Of a stretch of DNA of 64,000 nt, positions 16,221 through 26,098 are shown piece by piece. The stretch is from Roseburia hominis. GTDB taxonomy: Bacteria > Bacillota > Clostridia > Lachnospirales > Lachnospiraceae. The notes below the pieces were generated by a model. The model was not told where the DNA came from and did not search any database. It worked only from the letters and a program-made list of their open reading frames with translations. The stretch covers positions 96,359-160,358 of the forward strand of contig NZ_JADYUI010000006.1 of assembly GCF_021531695.1 (NCBI RefSeq), read 5' to 3'. Position numbers and translations under genes: made by a program. Numbering within the stretch: the stretch's first letter is position 1; each line of letters begins with the position of its first letter.

Positions 16221-17864
16221 CTACTGAATTGCTGTCATAAATACCGGTATTACCTGTTTCTTTCTGGAAACAACACCCTTTAAGGTATAGGAATCATTTG
16301 TCTTCTTCTCATGATATCCTGCTTCCATCACCTGATCTGCTCCTTCACCGGCACAAACCATATATGTTGTCTCCTCTAAAATGTCCGTCAACATCATAAA
16401 TACCATATTAAGCTTTTTCTCTTCCAATACCGTATCCATATATGCGATGATGTCTCCTTTAATGGAGTCTAACTCTTCTGCACCCATGGCACTGATCTGT
16501 CCAACACCAAAATCTTTTCCTGCTGCATTGAACTTTTTGAAATCCTGGAAGAAAATTTCTTCTGTCGTCTTAGACGCAAAATCACTTCCCGCACGGAACA
16601 TATTTTTTGCATGTGTCTCAATATCTACATTTGCAATTTTAGCAAGCTCTTCTGCTGCCGCTTTATCAACCGGGGTACATGTCGGAGAACGGAACATCAA
16701 CGTATCTGATAAAATTGCAGATAACATTAAACCTGCCTCTTTCTTTGTGATTTCTTCTCCCTGCTCCCTGTACATCTGGTATACAATCGTTCCGGTACAA
16801 CCAAGTGGCTGATTTCTAAAATAGATTGGACCTGAAGTTTCTAAATCTGCAATTCTATGATGATCAATAATCTCTACTACATCTGCTCCGTCGATTCCAT
16901 CTACTGTCTGACCCTTTTCGTTATGATCAACCAAAATAAGCTGCTTCTTCTTCATATTAAGCAGACTGCTTCTTGAAATCATGCCAACATAAAATCCCTT
17001 CTCATCCAAAACCGGGAAATTTCTATGGCGAACCTTAGCCATCTCCTCCTTAACATCTTCCACATAATCCTCTAAACGGAACGTAATCAGATTTTCTTTT
17101 TTCATGAAGCATGCAATTGGCATACTCTGATTAATTAAGCGTGCTGCCGTAAATGTATCAAACGGAGTGCTGATGATAACGCAATTCTTTTCCTTTGCAA
17201 GTGCCAGTACTTCATCGGAAACCTCTGTTCCTGCACAAATCAACATACAACCGGCATTTAATTCCAATGCATACTTCTGTGCTTCGGTACGATTTGCCAG
17301 AATAACAAAATCTCCTGCACTGATATATTCTTTCATGACTTCTACATCACCGGATGCAACTGTTACCTTACCGGTTTCAAAGCAGGCATCTACATCGCCA
17401 TTTAAAAGCTTTCCTTCCATAATCTCAACAATATTCTTATATGGTGTTTTGGCTTTTGCCAACATATGATTATCATAAACATCCATATAAGAGGTTGCAA
17501 TATCACTCGTCACAATAAGACCTTCCAATTTATTTTCATCAGTTACAATCGGAAGTGTTGCAACATTCAGATTCTTCATCAGCTCCCATGCATGTTTCAT
17601 GGAAATACTGTGGTCCACGCCCTCGGTCTTTCGGATTTCGATATCCTTCACCTGTGCTCCTGCATCTGTTACAAGTTCCGGTGCCTGCACTCCAAAATAG
17701 TCAAGCGCATACTGTGTTTCGCTGCTTACTGCACCGGCACGTTTTGCCACATATTTTCCGGCTTCTTTACGATTCTTCAATTCTGCATATGCAAGGGCTG
17801 AACAAATAGAATCCGTATCCGGATTTTTGTGTCCCACTACCCATACTTTTGTCTGTTCACTCAT
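16221..17864 (-). CDS. Manganese-dependent inorganic pyrophosphatase with CBS and DRTGG domains
   Basis: This 547-residue family II (DHH) pyrophosphatase hydrolyses diphosphate to phosphate. The N-terminal motif GHKNPDTDSICSA, the later DHHRIADLE and a DHHA2-type C-terminal part supply the metal and phosphate ligands. Between the first two lies an insert of about 230 residues containing two CBS repeats (GLIVTSDIATSYMD; MISRSSLLNM) around a DRTGG-like segment. In characterised clostridial relatives these domains bind adenine nucleotides and regulate activity. It is monocistronic, ending at a terminator 8 bases downstream. Confidence 0.94.
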   Translation of the reverse strand: MSEQTKVWVVGHKNPDTDSICSALAYAELKNRKEAGKYVAKRAGAVSSETQYALDYFGVQAPELVTDAGAQVKDIEIRKTEGVDHSISMKHAWELMKNLNVATLPIVTDENKLEGLIVTSDIATSYMDVYDNHMLAKAKTPYKNIVEIMEGKLLNGDVDACFETGKVTVASGDVEVMKEYISAGDFVILANRTEAQKYALELNAGCMLICAGTEVSDEVLALAKEKNCVIISTPFDTFTAARLINQSMPIACFMKKENLITFRLEDYVEDVKEEMAKVRHRNFPVLDEKGFYVGMISRSSLLNMKKKQLILVDHNEKGQTVDGIDGADVVEIIDHHRIADLETSGPIYFRNQPLGCTGTIVYQMYREQGEEITKKEAGLMLSAILSDTLMFRSPTCTPVDKAAAEELAKIANVDIETHAKNMFRAGSDFASKTTEEIFFQDFKKFNAAGKDFGVGQISAMGAEELDSIKGDIIAYMDTVLEEKKLNMVFMMLTDILEETTYMVCAGEGADQVMEAGYHEKKTNDSYTLKGVVSRKKQVIPVFMTAIQ

Positions 17865-17896
17865 TTTACTTACCTCTTACTTATCTATTATTTTAT

Positions 17897-17926
17897 GTAA
17901 AGCGGACATTCACAATCCGCTTCGCT
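17897..17926. repeat. Short dispersed hairpin motif with AAGCGGA/TCCGCTT arms
   Basis: GTAAAGCGGACATTC followed by ACAATCCGCTTCGC forms a perfect 7-bp stem. The first part recurs at 5868 and, with changes in both arms, at 35049. Confidence 0.5.
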
Positions 17927-17957
17927 ACTTGCTTTTTACTCTTCCATGCTCTAAAGA

Positions 17958-18620
17958 TTAAAAGAATACTCCAAGCTGATATAAAATAAACCCTATTAAT
18001 ACGATGAAATTAATAATCGAAAACCATGCCAGGCATTTTACATAAGACTTTATGTTTCCCATGCTTTGAATGGTTTCTTCTGTCTTATCCAGCTGCTCCT
18101 TCATCTCGTCAAATAAAGTCTGGATATTCCGATAACAAGTCACATTCTCTTCATGCACCTTTTCCGCGATTTCTGTCTTAGTCCCGGAAAACTCTTCCTG
18201 CATATTTGTCACAATGGTCTTCATCTCAGAAACCTTCTGGTCATTCAAAGAGACACTGGTATCCATGGTTTCCTTTAACGTATCACCAAGCTTGTCCATC
18301 TTATCTTCAACCTGTAAAACCAGGTCATGAATCTGACCTTCTACCGTCTGCTGTAATTTATCCGCTTCCTGCTGTTTTTCATCCAGGATATTCTGCAGGC
18401 GCTCTGCCTTTCCTTCGCGCTCATCGACCAGATTCTGCAATTCTCTTACCTTGCTCTCTCTGGCGGTCACTAATGCTTGAAGCTGCTTTGCTTTTTCTCT
18501 GAATTCATCAATCTGACTTAATAAAAAATCTTCTTTTTCCACCTGCGTTCGTATCCTCTCTTTCTTTGATTTATCCTGATGGTAACGGTTCTCTTTCAAA
18601 TTCTTTAAGAAACGCATCAT
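17958..18620 (-). CDS. Coiled-coil protein with one C-terminal membrane anchor
   Basis: No family is recognised. The 220-residue protein starts with a basic stretch (MMRFLKNLKENRYHQDKSKKERIRTQ), then a long heptad-rich region of about 150 residues. That region includes the repeated LQ-V/I-REGK units REKAKQLQALVTARESKVRELQNLVDEREGKAERLQNILDE in overlapping form. A single hydrophobic helix lies at the end (WFSIINFIVLIGFILYQLGVFF). It is probably tail-anchored with the coiled coil in the cytoplasm. GGAGG precedes the two adjacent ATG codons. It lies between nifJ and the pyrophosphatase gene with no evident link to either. Confidence 0.7.
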   Translation of the reverse strand: MMRFLKNLKENRYHQDKSKKERIRTQVEKEDFLLSQIDEFREKAKQLQALVTARESKVRELQNLVDEREGKAERLQNILDEKQQEADKLQQTVEGQIHDLVLQVEDKMDKLGDTLKETMDTSVSLNDQKVSEMKTIVTNMQEEFSGTKTEIAEKVHEENVTCYRNIQTLFDEMKEQLDKTEETIQSMGNIKSYVKCLAWFSIINFIVLIGFILYQLGVFF

Positions 18621-18702
18621 AAGCGATTCCTCCCCATTTACCTACTACTTCACACTGTCTTTTCATTCTATCATTAACCACCTTTTTTGTAAATATCTCC
18701 AC

Positions 18703-21700
18703 TTAATTTTCGTTTTCATTCACCAGTTTTTCTATCAGTTTCAATTTTTCATAACGCTGTTTTGCCTTCTTATCTGCTTCTGCAAATAACTCTTCTGCAC
18801 GTTCTTTTTGGAATTTAAGAAGTGATGCATATCGATTTTCTCCTGCCAGAAATTCCTGATAGGATTCCTTGTTTTGCTTCGAATCCACAACCAAAAACGC
18901 TTTTCTTTCTTCTCCATCTTTTGGATGATATCGGAAATTTACCCAATACCCTGACGCTACTGCCCTTTTTTCTTCCTCCTGAGTAATACGCATCCCTTTT
19001 TTAATTCCATGATTGATACATGGTGCATATGCAATAATAAGAGACGGTCCTTTATATGCCTCTGCCTCTGCAATTGCCTTAATACACTGATTCTTGTCCG
19101 CCCCCATTGCAATTTGTGCCACATAGACAGATCCGTAACTCATCGCCATCATTGCCAGCTCCTTTTTCGATGTCCTTTTTCCACCTGCACAAAAACGTGC
19201 GGATGCCCCAAGCGGAGTTGCTTTTGATGCCTGTCCTCCCGTGTTAGAATAAACTTCCGTATCAAATACCAGAACATTGATATCCTCTCCCGATGCCAGA
19301 ACATGATCCAGTCCGCCAAAACCGATATCATATGCCCAGCCATCTCCGCCAAAAATCCATTGTGATTTTTTATTTAAAAAATCTTTTTTCTCTAAAATGC
19401 TGTTAAGGCACTCTCTCTGGTTACTATCTGACTCCTTTGTCTGCTCTAAAATCTGAAGCAATGTATCTGTTGCTTTTCCATTTTCTTTCCGGTTCCCATA
19501 AGTAGAAAGCCAGTTTGTAAATGCTGTCTTTATCTTTTCATTCATTGTCTTATCTTTTAAAATTGTTTCCTGTTTCAGCAATTCTTTTATTCGTCTTTTT
19601 AACTCTTTTCTCATATACTCTTGTGCAAATAACATTCCGTACCCAAATTCAGCGGCATCTTCAAACAACGAATTTGCCCATGCCGGTCCCTTTCCACACG
19701 CATTGACGGTATATGGGGTAGAAGGGAAAGAATTTCCCCAGATAGAGGAACACCCGGTCGCGTTTGCAATATACAGACTCTCGCCAAACAACTGTGTAAC
19801 AAGTTTCGCATAAGGAGTTTCGCCACAACCACCGCACGCACCGGAAAATTCAAGCAATGGCCGTTTGAACTGGGAACCTTTCACGCTTTCTTCCGGAAAT
19901 TTCTGCAAAACCTCTTCTTTTTCCGGTAATGAGATAGCATAATCATACTGTTTTTGTTGCTTTGCATAACTCGAAAAATCTTTCATTAGAATTGCTTTCT
20001 TAGGTGCCGGACAGACTTCCACACAATTTCCACATCCGGTACAATCCAGTGCTGAAACTGTAATGGCAAATTTATACTCACTGCATCCTTTCATATCCGC
20101 ATATTCTACCGGAAACCCTGCCGTAATGATTTCTTCTGAAGTTAAAACAGCCGGTCTTATCACGGCATGCGGGCATACGTAAGAACATTGATTACACTGA
20201 ATACAACGCTCCTTGAGCCAGACAGGAATCTCTGTTGCTACTCCTCTTTTTTCATAAGCTGCCGTACCGGACGGTGTTCTTCCGTTTGCATAAGCTGTCA
20301 TGGCAGAAACCGGTATCTCATTCCCTTTTTGTACGTTCACCGGATTCTGAATTTGTTCTACAAACGAAATGACTTCTCTATCATGTTCTTTTGATTTTAT
20401 ATTTTTATTTAAAACATATGATCTTCGCTCTGCTTTTTCCCGACATTCTATCCACTCCACAGGTATCTTTACTTCTTCATAAGCCTCCATTCCGGCATCT
20501 ATTGCCTTATGATTCATGGCAATGATTTCTTCTCCTTTCTTTGCGTACGTTTTACTTACTGCATCTTTTAAATATCCATGCACCTCTTCTTTCGGCAAGA
20601 GACCTGCCAGGGCAAAAAATGCCGCCTGTAAAATCGTATTTATCCTGCTTCCCAATCCGATTTCTCTTGCAATCTTTCCGGCATCTATCGTATAAAAATG
20701 AATCCTTTTTTCTGCAAGATGATATTTTACATTTTCCGGAAGTTTTTCTTCTAATTCTTCTTTTTTCCACGGACAGTTCAATAAAAATATACCGTTTTCC
20801 ACTAAATCTTCCACCATCGGATATTGGTACAGATACGCCGTGCAATGGCATGCCACAAAATCTGCCTTAGAAACCAGATATGCTGCCCGAATCGGTTCTG
20901 TTCCAAAGCGCAGATGCGAAATGGTAAGACCACCGGACTTTTTGGAATCATATTCAAAATATGCCTGCACTTTGAGATTCGTATAGTCTCCTATAATTTT
21001 TATTGAATTCTTATTTGCACCTACCGTTCCGTCAGCGCCCAATCCCCAGAATTTACAACTCTTGGTTCCCTCTTTGGTCGTAATCGGCTCCTTCGTTACC
21101 TTTAAGGATAATTTCGTGACATCATCTGTAATTCCTATCGTAAATGCTTCTTTTTCTTCATTCAAAAATGCTTCCAGGATCTGTCCCGGTGTCGTATCTT
21201 TCGAACCGAGTCCATATCTGCCATGAAATACCCTGCATCTGTCAAAACGGCTCTCCTTTAATGCCGTTACCACATCCAGATACAACGGTTCTCCTATAGC
21301 ACCCGGTTCTTTGGTACGGTCTAATACAATCAATTTTTCCACAAATTCCGGCAACTCCTGTAAAAATGCTTCCTTTACAAATGGTCGATATAAATGTACC
21401 TCTACCAGACCCACTTCCTTTCCCATTTCTTTTAAGTAATCCACCACTTCTTTTATCGTTTCACAGACAGAACCCATTGCAACCATAACAAGTGTTGCCT
21501 CTCTGCTTCCATAATAATTAAAAAGCCGGTAATCCGTTCCAATCCTCTCGTTAATCCTCTGCATCTGCCCAAGCACGATTTCCGGCAATCTGTCATAAAG
21601 CACATTTGCCGCTTCTCTCGTCTGGAAAAACAAATCCGGATTCTGTGCACTTCCCATCTCATAGGGATGATTCGGATTTAATGCATGCCGCCTGAATTCC

Positions 21701-22332
21701 GCAATGGATGTAAAATCTGCAAGTTCCTTTAGTTCCTCATAATCCCAGGTTTCCACCTTTTGTATCTCATGAGAAGTACGAAATCCATCAAAAAAATTGA
21801 GAAATGGAATCTTTCCCTGAATTGCCGCAAGATGTGCAACCGGACTTAAATCCATCACCTCCTGTACCGATGATTCACAAAGCATTGCCACCCCGGTCTG
21901 CCTGCAGGCGTAAATATCCGAATGGTCTCCAAAAATACTGAGTGCATGGCTTGCCACTGCCCTCGCAGAGACCTGTATCACGCCGGGAAGCTGTTCCCCT
22001 GCCATTTTATACAAATTCGGAATCATGAGAAGCAATCCTTGCGATGCCGTATAGGTTGTAGAAAGTGCTCCTGCCAGTAAACTTCCATGCATTGCTCCTG
22101 CAACCCCTGCCTCTGACTGCATCTGTTTTACTTCTACCACATTTCCAAAGATATTTTTTCTTCCATTTAATGCCCATTCATCTGTAATTTCCGCCATAAC
22201 AGAAGATGGAGTAATTGGATAAATTGCTGCTACCTCCGTATAAGCATATGACACATGCGCTGCTGCATGATTTCCGTCCATCGTGATTTTTTTTCGTTCC
22301 ATTGCACTTAAATTCCTTTCCTGTTTTACCAT
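18703..22332 (-). CDS. nifJ: Pyruvate:ferredoxin (flavodoxin) oxidoreductase, first paralogue
   Basis: This full-length single-chain enzyme of about 1209 residues converts pyruvate and CoA to acetyl-CoA, CO2 and reduced ferredoxin. The N-terminal domain has AAIYPITPSSVMAE. Two ferredoxin motifs follow (CIQCNQCSYVCPHA and CTGCGNCVEVCPAP), then the cluster-binding CGGCGETPYAK and ATGCSSIWG, and the thiamine-binding GGDGWAYDIGFGGLDHVLASG. The ATG at 22332 has AGGA at 7-base spacing. A second ATG at 22302 (MERKKITMDG) is possible. A second nifJ lies at 28506-32051, and the two diverge across their length. This copy lacks a visible strong promoter. Confidence 0.94.
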   Translation of the reverse strand: MVKQERNLSAMERKKITMDGNHAAAHVSYAYTEVAAIYPITPSSVMAEITDEWALNGRKNIFGNVVEVKQMQSEAGVAGAMHGSLLAGALSTTYTASQGLLLMIPNLYKMAGEQLPGVIQVSARAVASHALSIFGDHSDIYACRQTGVAMLCESSVQEVMDLSPVAHLAAIQGKIPFLNFFDGFRTSHEIQKVETWDYEELKELADFTSIAEFRRHALNPNHPYEMGSAQNPDLFFQTREAANVLYDRLPEIVLGQMQRINERIGTDYRLFNYYGSREATLVMVAMGSVCETIKEVVDYLKEMGKEVGLVEVHLYRPFVKEAFLQELPEFVEKLIVLDRTKEPGAIGEPLYLDVVTALKESRFDRCRVFHGRYGLGSKDTTPGQILEAFLNEEKEAFTIGITDDVTKLSLKVTKEPITTKEGTKSCKFWGLGADGTVGANKNSIKIIGDYTNLKVQAYFEYDSKKSGGLTISHLRFGTEPIRAAYLVSKADFVACHCTAYLYQYPMVEDLVENGIFLLNCPWKKEELEEKLPENVKYHLAEKRIHFYTIDAGKIAREIGLGSRINTILQAAFFALAGLLPKEEVHGYLKDAVSKTYAKKGEEIIAMNHKAIDAGMEAYEEVKIPVEWIECREKAERRSYVLNKNIKSKEHDREVISFVEQIQNPVNVQKGNEIPVSAMTAYANGRTPSGTAAYEKRGVATEIPVWLKERCIQCNQCSYVCPHAVIRPAVLTSEEIITAGFPVEYADMKGCSEYKFAITVSALDCTGCGNCVEVCPAPKKAILMKDFSSYAKQQKQYDYAISLPEKEEVLQKFPEESVKGSQFKRPLLEFSGACGGCGETPYAKLVTQLFGESLYIANATGCSSIWGNSFPSTPYTVNACGKGPAWANSLFEDAAEFGYGMLFAQEYMRKELKRRIKELLKQETILKDKTMNEKIKTAFTNWLSTYGNRKENGKATDTLLQILEQTKESDSNQRECLNSILEKKDFLNKKSQWIFGGDGWAYDIGFGGLDHVLASGEDINVLVFDTEVYSNTGGQASKATPLGASARFCAGGKRTSKKELAMMAMSYGSVYVAQIAMGADKNQCIKAIAEAEAYKGPSLIIAYAPCINHGIKKGMRITQEEEKRAVASGYWVNFRYHPKDGEERKAFLVVDSKQNKESYQEFLAGENRYASLLKFQKERAEELFAEADKKAKQRYEKLKLIEKLVNENEN

Positions 22333-22362
22333 TACGTTTTCCTGTTTCTGGTATTTTTATAC

Positions 22363-22407
22363 AAAAAAAGCACCACACTTTCATAATAAATACAAAAATG
22401 TGATGCT
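22363..22407 (-). terminator. Terminator of the SdpI-like gene
   Basis: GCACCACA (22370-22377) pairs with TGTGATGC (22399-22406) with one mismatch. The minus strand then has seven T residues. Confidence 0.72.
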
Positions 22408-22411
22408 GCTA

Positions 22412-22798
22412 TTATTTTATTCTATTTCCATCTTTATCGAAATTTTTCTTTAATGCATGCTCTACCGGAAAAATCGCTATAATCAAAACAAGTGTCTGTA
22501 TTGCAATCAAGATACCTCCCCATAATCCAATCGTATCGCTATCCTTATCTTTTAAAAACAACATAAGTATCATTGAAATCGGAAACATCAACCCACCGAT
22601 TTTAGACCACAATTTTCCGCAATATGCATGAGCAAAATTCCAGGTATCCATATTTTTCATGGAACGCGCGGTACGATATCCATAAATACCGTTAATTTGC
22701 TTCGGTGGCTTTTTCAATAACACCCATCCAAAAACCAGCATAAGAAGTGGAATTAGCAAATCCACTATAAACATAAAAATCCAAAATCCATACTTCAT
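22412..22798 (-). CDS. SdpI-family membrane protein
   Basis: This 128-residue protein has three hydrophobic segments (residues 4-28, about 70-83 and about 92-112). The SdpI-type motif lies after the first of them: NGIYGYRTARSMKNMDTWNFAH. In Bacillus, SdpI gives immunity to the SdpC toxin. Most stand-alone relatives have no defined role, and none of the other sdp genes is nearby. It lies just downstream of the DUF3887 remnant, between the first nifJ and the defence island. Confidence 0.83.
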   Translation of the reverse strand: MKYGFWIFMFIVDLLIPLLMLVFGWVLLKKPPKQINGIYGYRTARSMKNMDTWNFAHAYCGKLWSKIGGLMFPISMILMLFLKDKDSDTIGLWGGILIAIQTLVLIIAIFPVEHALKKNFDKDGNRIK

Positions 22799-22812
22799 AA
22801 TTTTTCTCTCCC

Positions 22813-23013
22813 TTACTTCATATATAAACCTGCCAATTTCATATTTTCATCAAAAGTAATGGTATAGGTAACCTCTACATTTTCATACATTACCGCAACC
22901 TGCACAACCGCATATCGCTGCCCCCTTTGTCTTATCTCAGACATATAAAAATCCCCAAAAGACTGAATTTCTCCCCAGTCACTGCCAACCTGTCTTCTGG
23001 CATCTTCTATCAC
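22813..23013 (-). pseudogene. DUF3887 domain remnant lacking its N-terminus
   Basis: The frame (from a GTG, without a ribosome site) gives IEDARRQVGSDWGEIQSFGDF and a tail YAVVQVAVMYENVEVTYTITFDENMKLAGLYMK. This is the C-terminal two thirds of a DUF3887 domain. Complete relatives have a signal peptide and about 30 more domain residues. Here the frame runs straight into the stop of the HD/ATPase gene at 23020-23022, which is in the same frame. The 5' half of the gene appears to have been replaced by the island. Confidence 0.6.
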
Positions 23014-23019
23014 TTCTAT

Positions 23020-26000
23020 TTAAATAGTCTCATTTTTTCTTGACCAATTATCAATAGAATACAAAGTGTAATTTTGTGTGAGTATTTTATTTACAAATTC
23101 TTGTGTATCTATCTTTGCCCACATTTTCTCAATCAATTCATTACTAACCCTTATAAATCTTTCTTCTAGTAACTGTTTAAACATACTAGTTGTATTTACA
23201 TCTTGTTTATATGCTACTTCCAACACTCTACTATCAAACACATATGCAAAAAATACTTCTAACAAAATTTTATTTTCCTCAGTATTTTCTTTCTGAAAAG
23301 CCTCAATCACCCTAATCAAATAATTGCATAATTCCGTATTACTTTGTATATATATTCCACCAAAAGTTTTTACTCCTATTTCTTCTTCTAATCCTGAAAT
23401 TGATACATTCTTTTTAGGAATATATAATGACTTAGCCATCACCCCCCTATTTCTCAAATCAAATTCATACCACAAATCACTTTTAGAAGAATAAGTAAAA
23501 TGAATTCTTCTTTGTTTATGTGCCACATCAATCTTGCTAACTTCCTTATTTCTAAGCGCATATTGATGTAACAAATTACTCATATCTATATTACATATGA
23601 TATTTTTAACATCCTTTAAAAAATTATCCTCACACACAACGCTTATAAGACTACTTAAAGTCGCATTACTTCTGACCTCTTTCAGAAGATATTCACCCGC
23701 TCTAGTCATTTCGCATTCAAAAATATTTATCTCTTCTAACTCGGCAACTTCTTCAGCAGAAACCACTCGTCTTACACCTTCATTTTCTAATGCTAAACAT
23801 TTCAAATGTGCCAACCTGTGAATCAACACATCTTCATCTATTGGTTCTACTCGATTATTGCTATACTCGTCATAAATCAAAGGTCGCATCAAATATCTTC
23901 CTTCTGACATTGCCCATGATTGTGCATAATCTTGTGCCTCTAATCTATCCATCTGTTCTTGTACATACTCTTTATATACGTCATATATATCGGATAAAAT
24001 CTCATTATTTGCATCTAATTCAATCGCAGATCTCGCCACATTTGTCTGATACTTACTATTCTTTATATTTGCAATCGCCAATATTGATGTGTTTTTATAT
24101 CCGGGTGTAGAGAATTCAACTCTTATGCCTTCAACACAAGTTCCAATAGGTAACATTGTTTTTCTTTGAACCCGCCTAGTATCAGCACTCATCAAACACC
24201 AATCTGACATATATTTCAAATGTCTCACCGCATAAGCCACAGTCACATTCCCATGTTCTTTTTCATACACATCATATTTTTCTCCATCAACATCATGTCC
24301 TGTTTCATTTAAATATTTTACTAATATTTCTTTTAATGAATCATAACCAATTCTAATACTTTCGCCATTATCAATGGATAAATATACTGGGATTTCTGGA
24401 ATTACAATCCACTTTCGTAAGTCATTTTCTATTTTTGTCATATCGACATCGCTCCTGACATACAACCTCACCATTGTTCCATGTTGTTTTATTCGTTTAT
24501 CCAAATCATTTTTATTCAACTTTCGTAACAAATAACTACCATTTACTTTACGCAAATTAATACTATTCGCTTCCTCTTGTTCAACCGAACTTGTCTCTAT
24601 ATCAATATCATTTGCCACCATAAAACAAGTTAAAATCCCAATACCAAAGTGACTTATGGATGTAAAATCAGGAAACTGTTTCTTTACTGTCTCATCTCTA
24701 TACTTTGATGCACCAACTTTTAATAGATAATTTTCAACATCTTGTATAGACATACCAGTTCCATTATCCCAAAAACTCAATTGTCGTTTTTGACTATCCC
24801 ATTCAACCCAAACCTGTCCCCGATCATAACTCTTGCCATTCTTTTTTTCATATTCTGCCTGTAATCTAACCGCATCTATTCCATTTTGAACCAATTCTCT
24901 AACTACTACAGAAGAATCATTATATAAAGTATGCCCAACTAATAATTGTAAAATATTATCTTGCGCAATAGTAAATTGTAGTTTTTTCTTTTCAAATCCA
25001 TTAACCTCTATTTGAGATTCATCAATTTCTCTCCAAGGAAATTCATATCCTACTGCGCCTTCTCTTTTTTGAGCCTTTTCAACTATTCCACAACATTTTG
25101 CCAATTCTTTACGTGTATATTGTAAATACGATGATAATCCAAAATAAGCATCCGCAGTCTCTGCTCCATCAAAATAGGCAGTTATTTCTATAGTGTCTTT
25201 CTGCTTACTATCATCTACAGCACCATCTTCATTTCTTTGGTCTTTTGGTCCAACTGCTCTAACTGCCATTTGTTTTTCCCATTCAAGAACACTTATTGGA
25301 TTACTTACATTAATAAGTCTTCTTGCAACAGACGGAGTTCTATCCCTAGTTATGTGCAACAAATCTGCAATGCGTAAAATAATAGCGATATAATTAAGAT
25401 TTACTCTTTCATTCTCTGTATTTCCATACATCTTTTTTACTTTATACTTCGCAAAATCCTCAATGTCATCTTTATGATGACTTTCACATATCATAGCTAA
25501 ATCTGCTTTAAACATACTATCTAAGTTTTTTAATATATCATCAATTTCCTCACATACTGTTCCGGCTTCGCCTAAATTCTTACTACTTTTTCCTTCAATC
25601 CATTGACGAATCCGCGCAGCATGATTTTCACGTACAAATTCCTGATATAAAAAAGAATCCCCCCGTTCTTTAGCATACTCTCCATATTCCGATTCCTGTG
25701 TATCTTTCAATACTTTTTCTTTGTATTCCCTAAATGTGGTCTCATATCTATGTTCAAATTCATCTTTTGTAACCACCATACCCAAATCATGAAAATAAAT
25801 AGCAAGAGTAAGCATTAGCCATTCTGCATATGTCATTTTTTCTTTCGTAGTATTCGGAATTAGCCACTCCACAATTTTTAACATTTCATCAACATGAGCT
25901 ATACTATGCACTGTATATTCTTCAAATATTCCACCTTTCCCAATGAATCCCAGCATAACTTCTACTCTATCCCTAATGTGTAATAACTTTATACCTCTAC

Positions 26001-26061
26001 AAAATGACAGTTTTTCTGCTTTTTCAGCTTGTACTTCTGCATAATTAGCAAACTCATCCAT
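23020..26061 (-). CDS. HD-domain plus Hsp90-type (GHKL) ATPase protein, last gene of restriction-modification operon
   Basis: This cytoplasmic protein has 1013 residues. An HD-type phosphohydrolase-like part carries VHSIAHVDEM (His52, His56), FHDLGMVV (His91-Asp92), ENHAA (His147), SHHKDD (His194-195) and IADLLH (Asp232). Next comes a GHKL ATPase of the Hsp90 type: N box RELVQNGIDA (Glu389, Asn393, Asp396), DNGTGM from 432, and the lid segment FGIGILTCF (472-480). The C-terminal 400 residues match no fold I know. The ATG at 26061 has AGAGGAG at good spacing, and an upstream frame to 26259 would overlap the restriction gene. It lies 37 bases behind that gene. Its role is unknown: an accessory effector, a sensor, or a separate defence gene are all possible. 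Confidence 0.8.
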   Translation of the reverse strand: MDEFANYAEVQAEKAEKLSFCRGIKLLHIRDRVEVMLGFIGKGGIFEEYTVHSIAHVDEMLKIVEWLIPNTTKEKMTYAEWLMLTLAIYFHDLGMVVTKDEFEHRYETTFREYKEKVLKDTQESEYGEYAKERGDSFLYQEFVRENHAARIRQWIEGKSSKNLGEAGTVCEEIDDILKNLDSMFKADLAMICESHHKDDIEDFAKYKVKKMYGNTENERVNLNYIAIILRIADLLHITRDRTPSVARRLINVSNPISVLEWEKQMAVRAVGPKDQRNEDGAVDDSKQKDTIEITAYFDGAETADAYFGLSSYLQYTRKELAKCCGIVEKAQKREGAVGYEFPWREIDESQIEVNGFEKKKLQFTIAQDNILQLLVGHTLYNDSSVVVRELVQNGIDAVRLQAEYEKKNGKSYDRGQVWVEWDSQKRQLSFWDNGTGMSIQDVENYLLKVGASKYRDETVKKQFPDFTSISHFGIGILTCFMVANDIDIETSSVEQEEANSINLRKVNGSYLLRKLNKNDLDKRIKQHGTMVRLYVRSDVDMTKIENDLRKWIVIPEIPVYLSIDNGESIRIGYDSLKEILVKYLNETGHDVDGEKYDVYEKEHGNVTVAYAVRHLKYMSDWCLMSADTRRVQRKTMLPIGTCVEGIRVEFSTPGYKNTSILAIANIKNSKYQTNVARSAIELDANNEILSDIYDVYKEYVQEQMDRLEAQDYAQSWAMSEGRYLMRPLIYDEYSNNRVEPIDEDVLIHRLAHLKCLALENEGVRRVVSAEEVAELEEINIFECEMTRAGEYLLKEVRSNATLSSLISVVCEDNFLKDVKNIICNIDMSNLLHQYALRNKEVSKIDVAHKQRRIHFTYSSKSDLWYEFDLRNRGVMAKSLYIPKKNVSISGLEEEIGVKTFGGIYIQSNTELCNYLIRVIEAFQKENTEENKILLEVFFAYVFDSRVLEVAYKQDVNTTSMFKQLLEERFIRVSNELIEKMWAKIDTQEFVNKILTQNYTLYSIDNWSRKNETI

Positions 26062-26098
26062 ATAATTCTCCTCTTTCTGTATACTACTATATTTATAG

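Noticed and set aside
22343..22798. Complete sdp toxin-immunity locus
   Set aside because: Only an SdpI-like protein is present; there is no SdpC, SdpA/B or SdpR homologue nearby.
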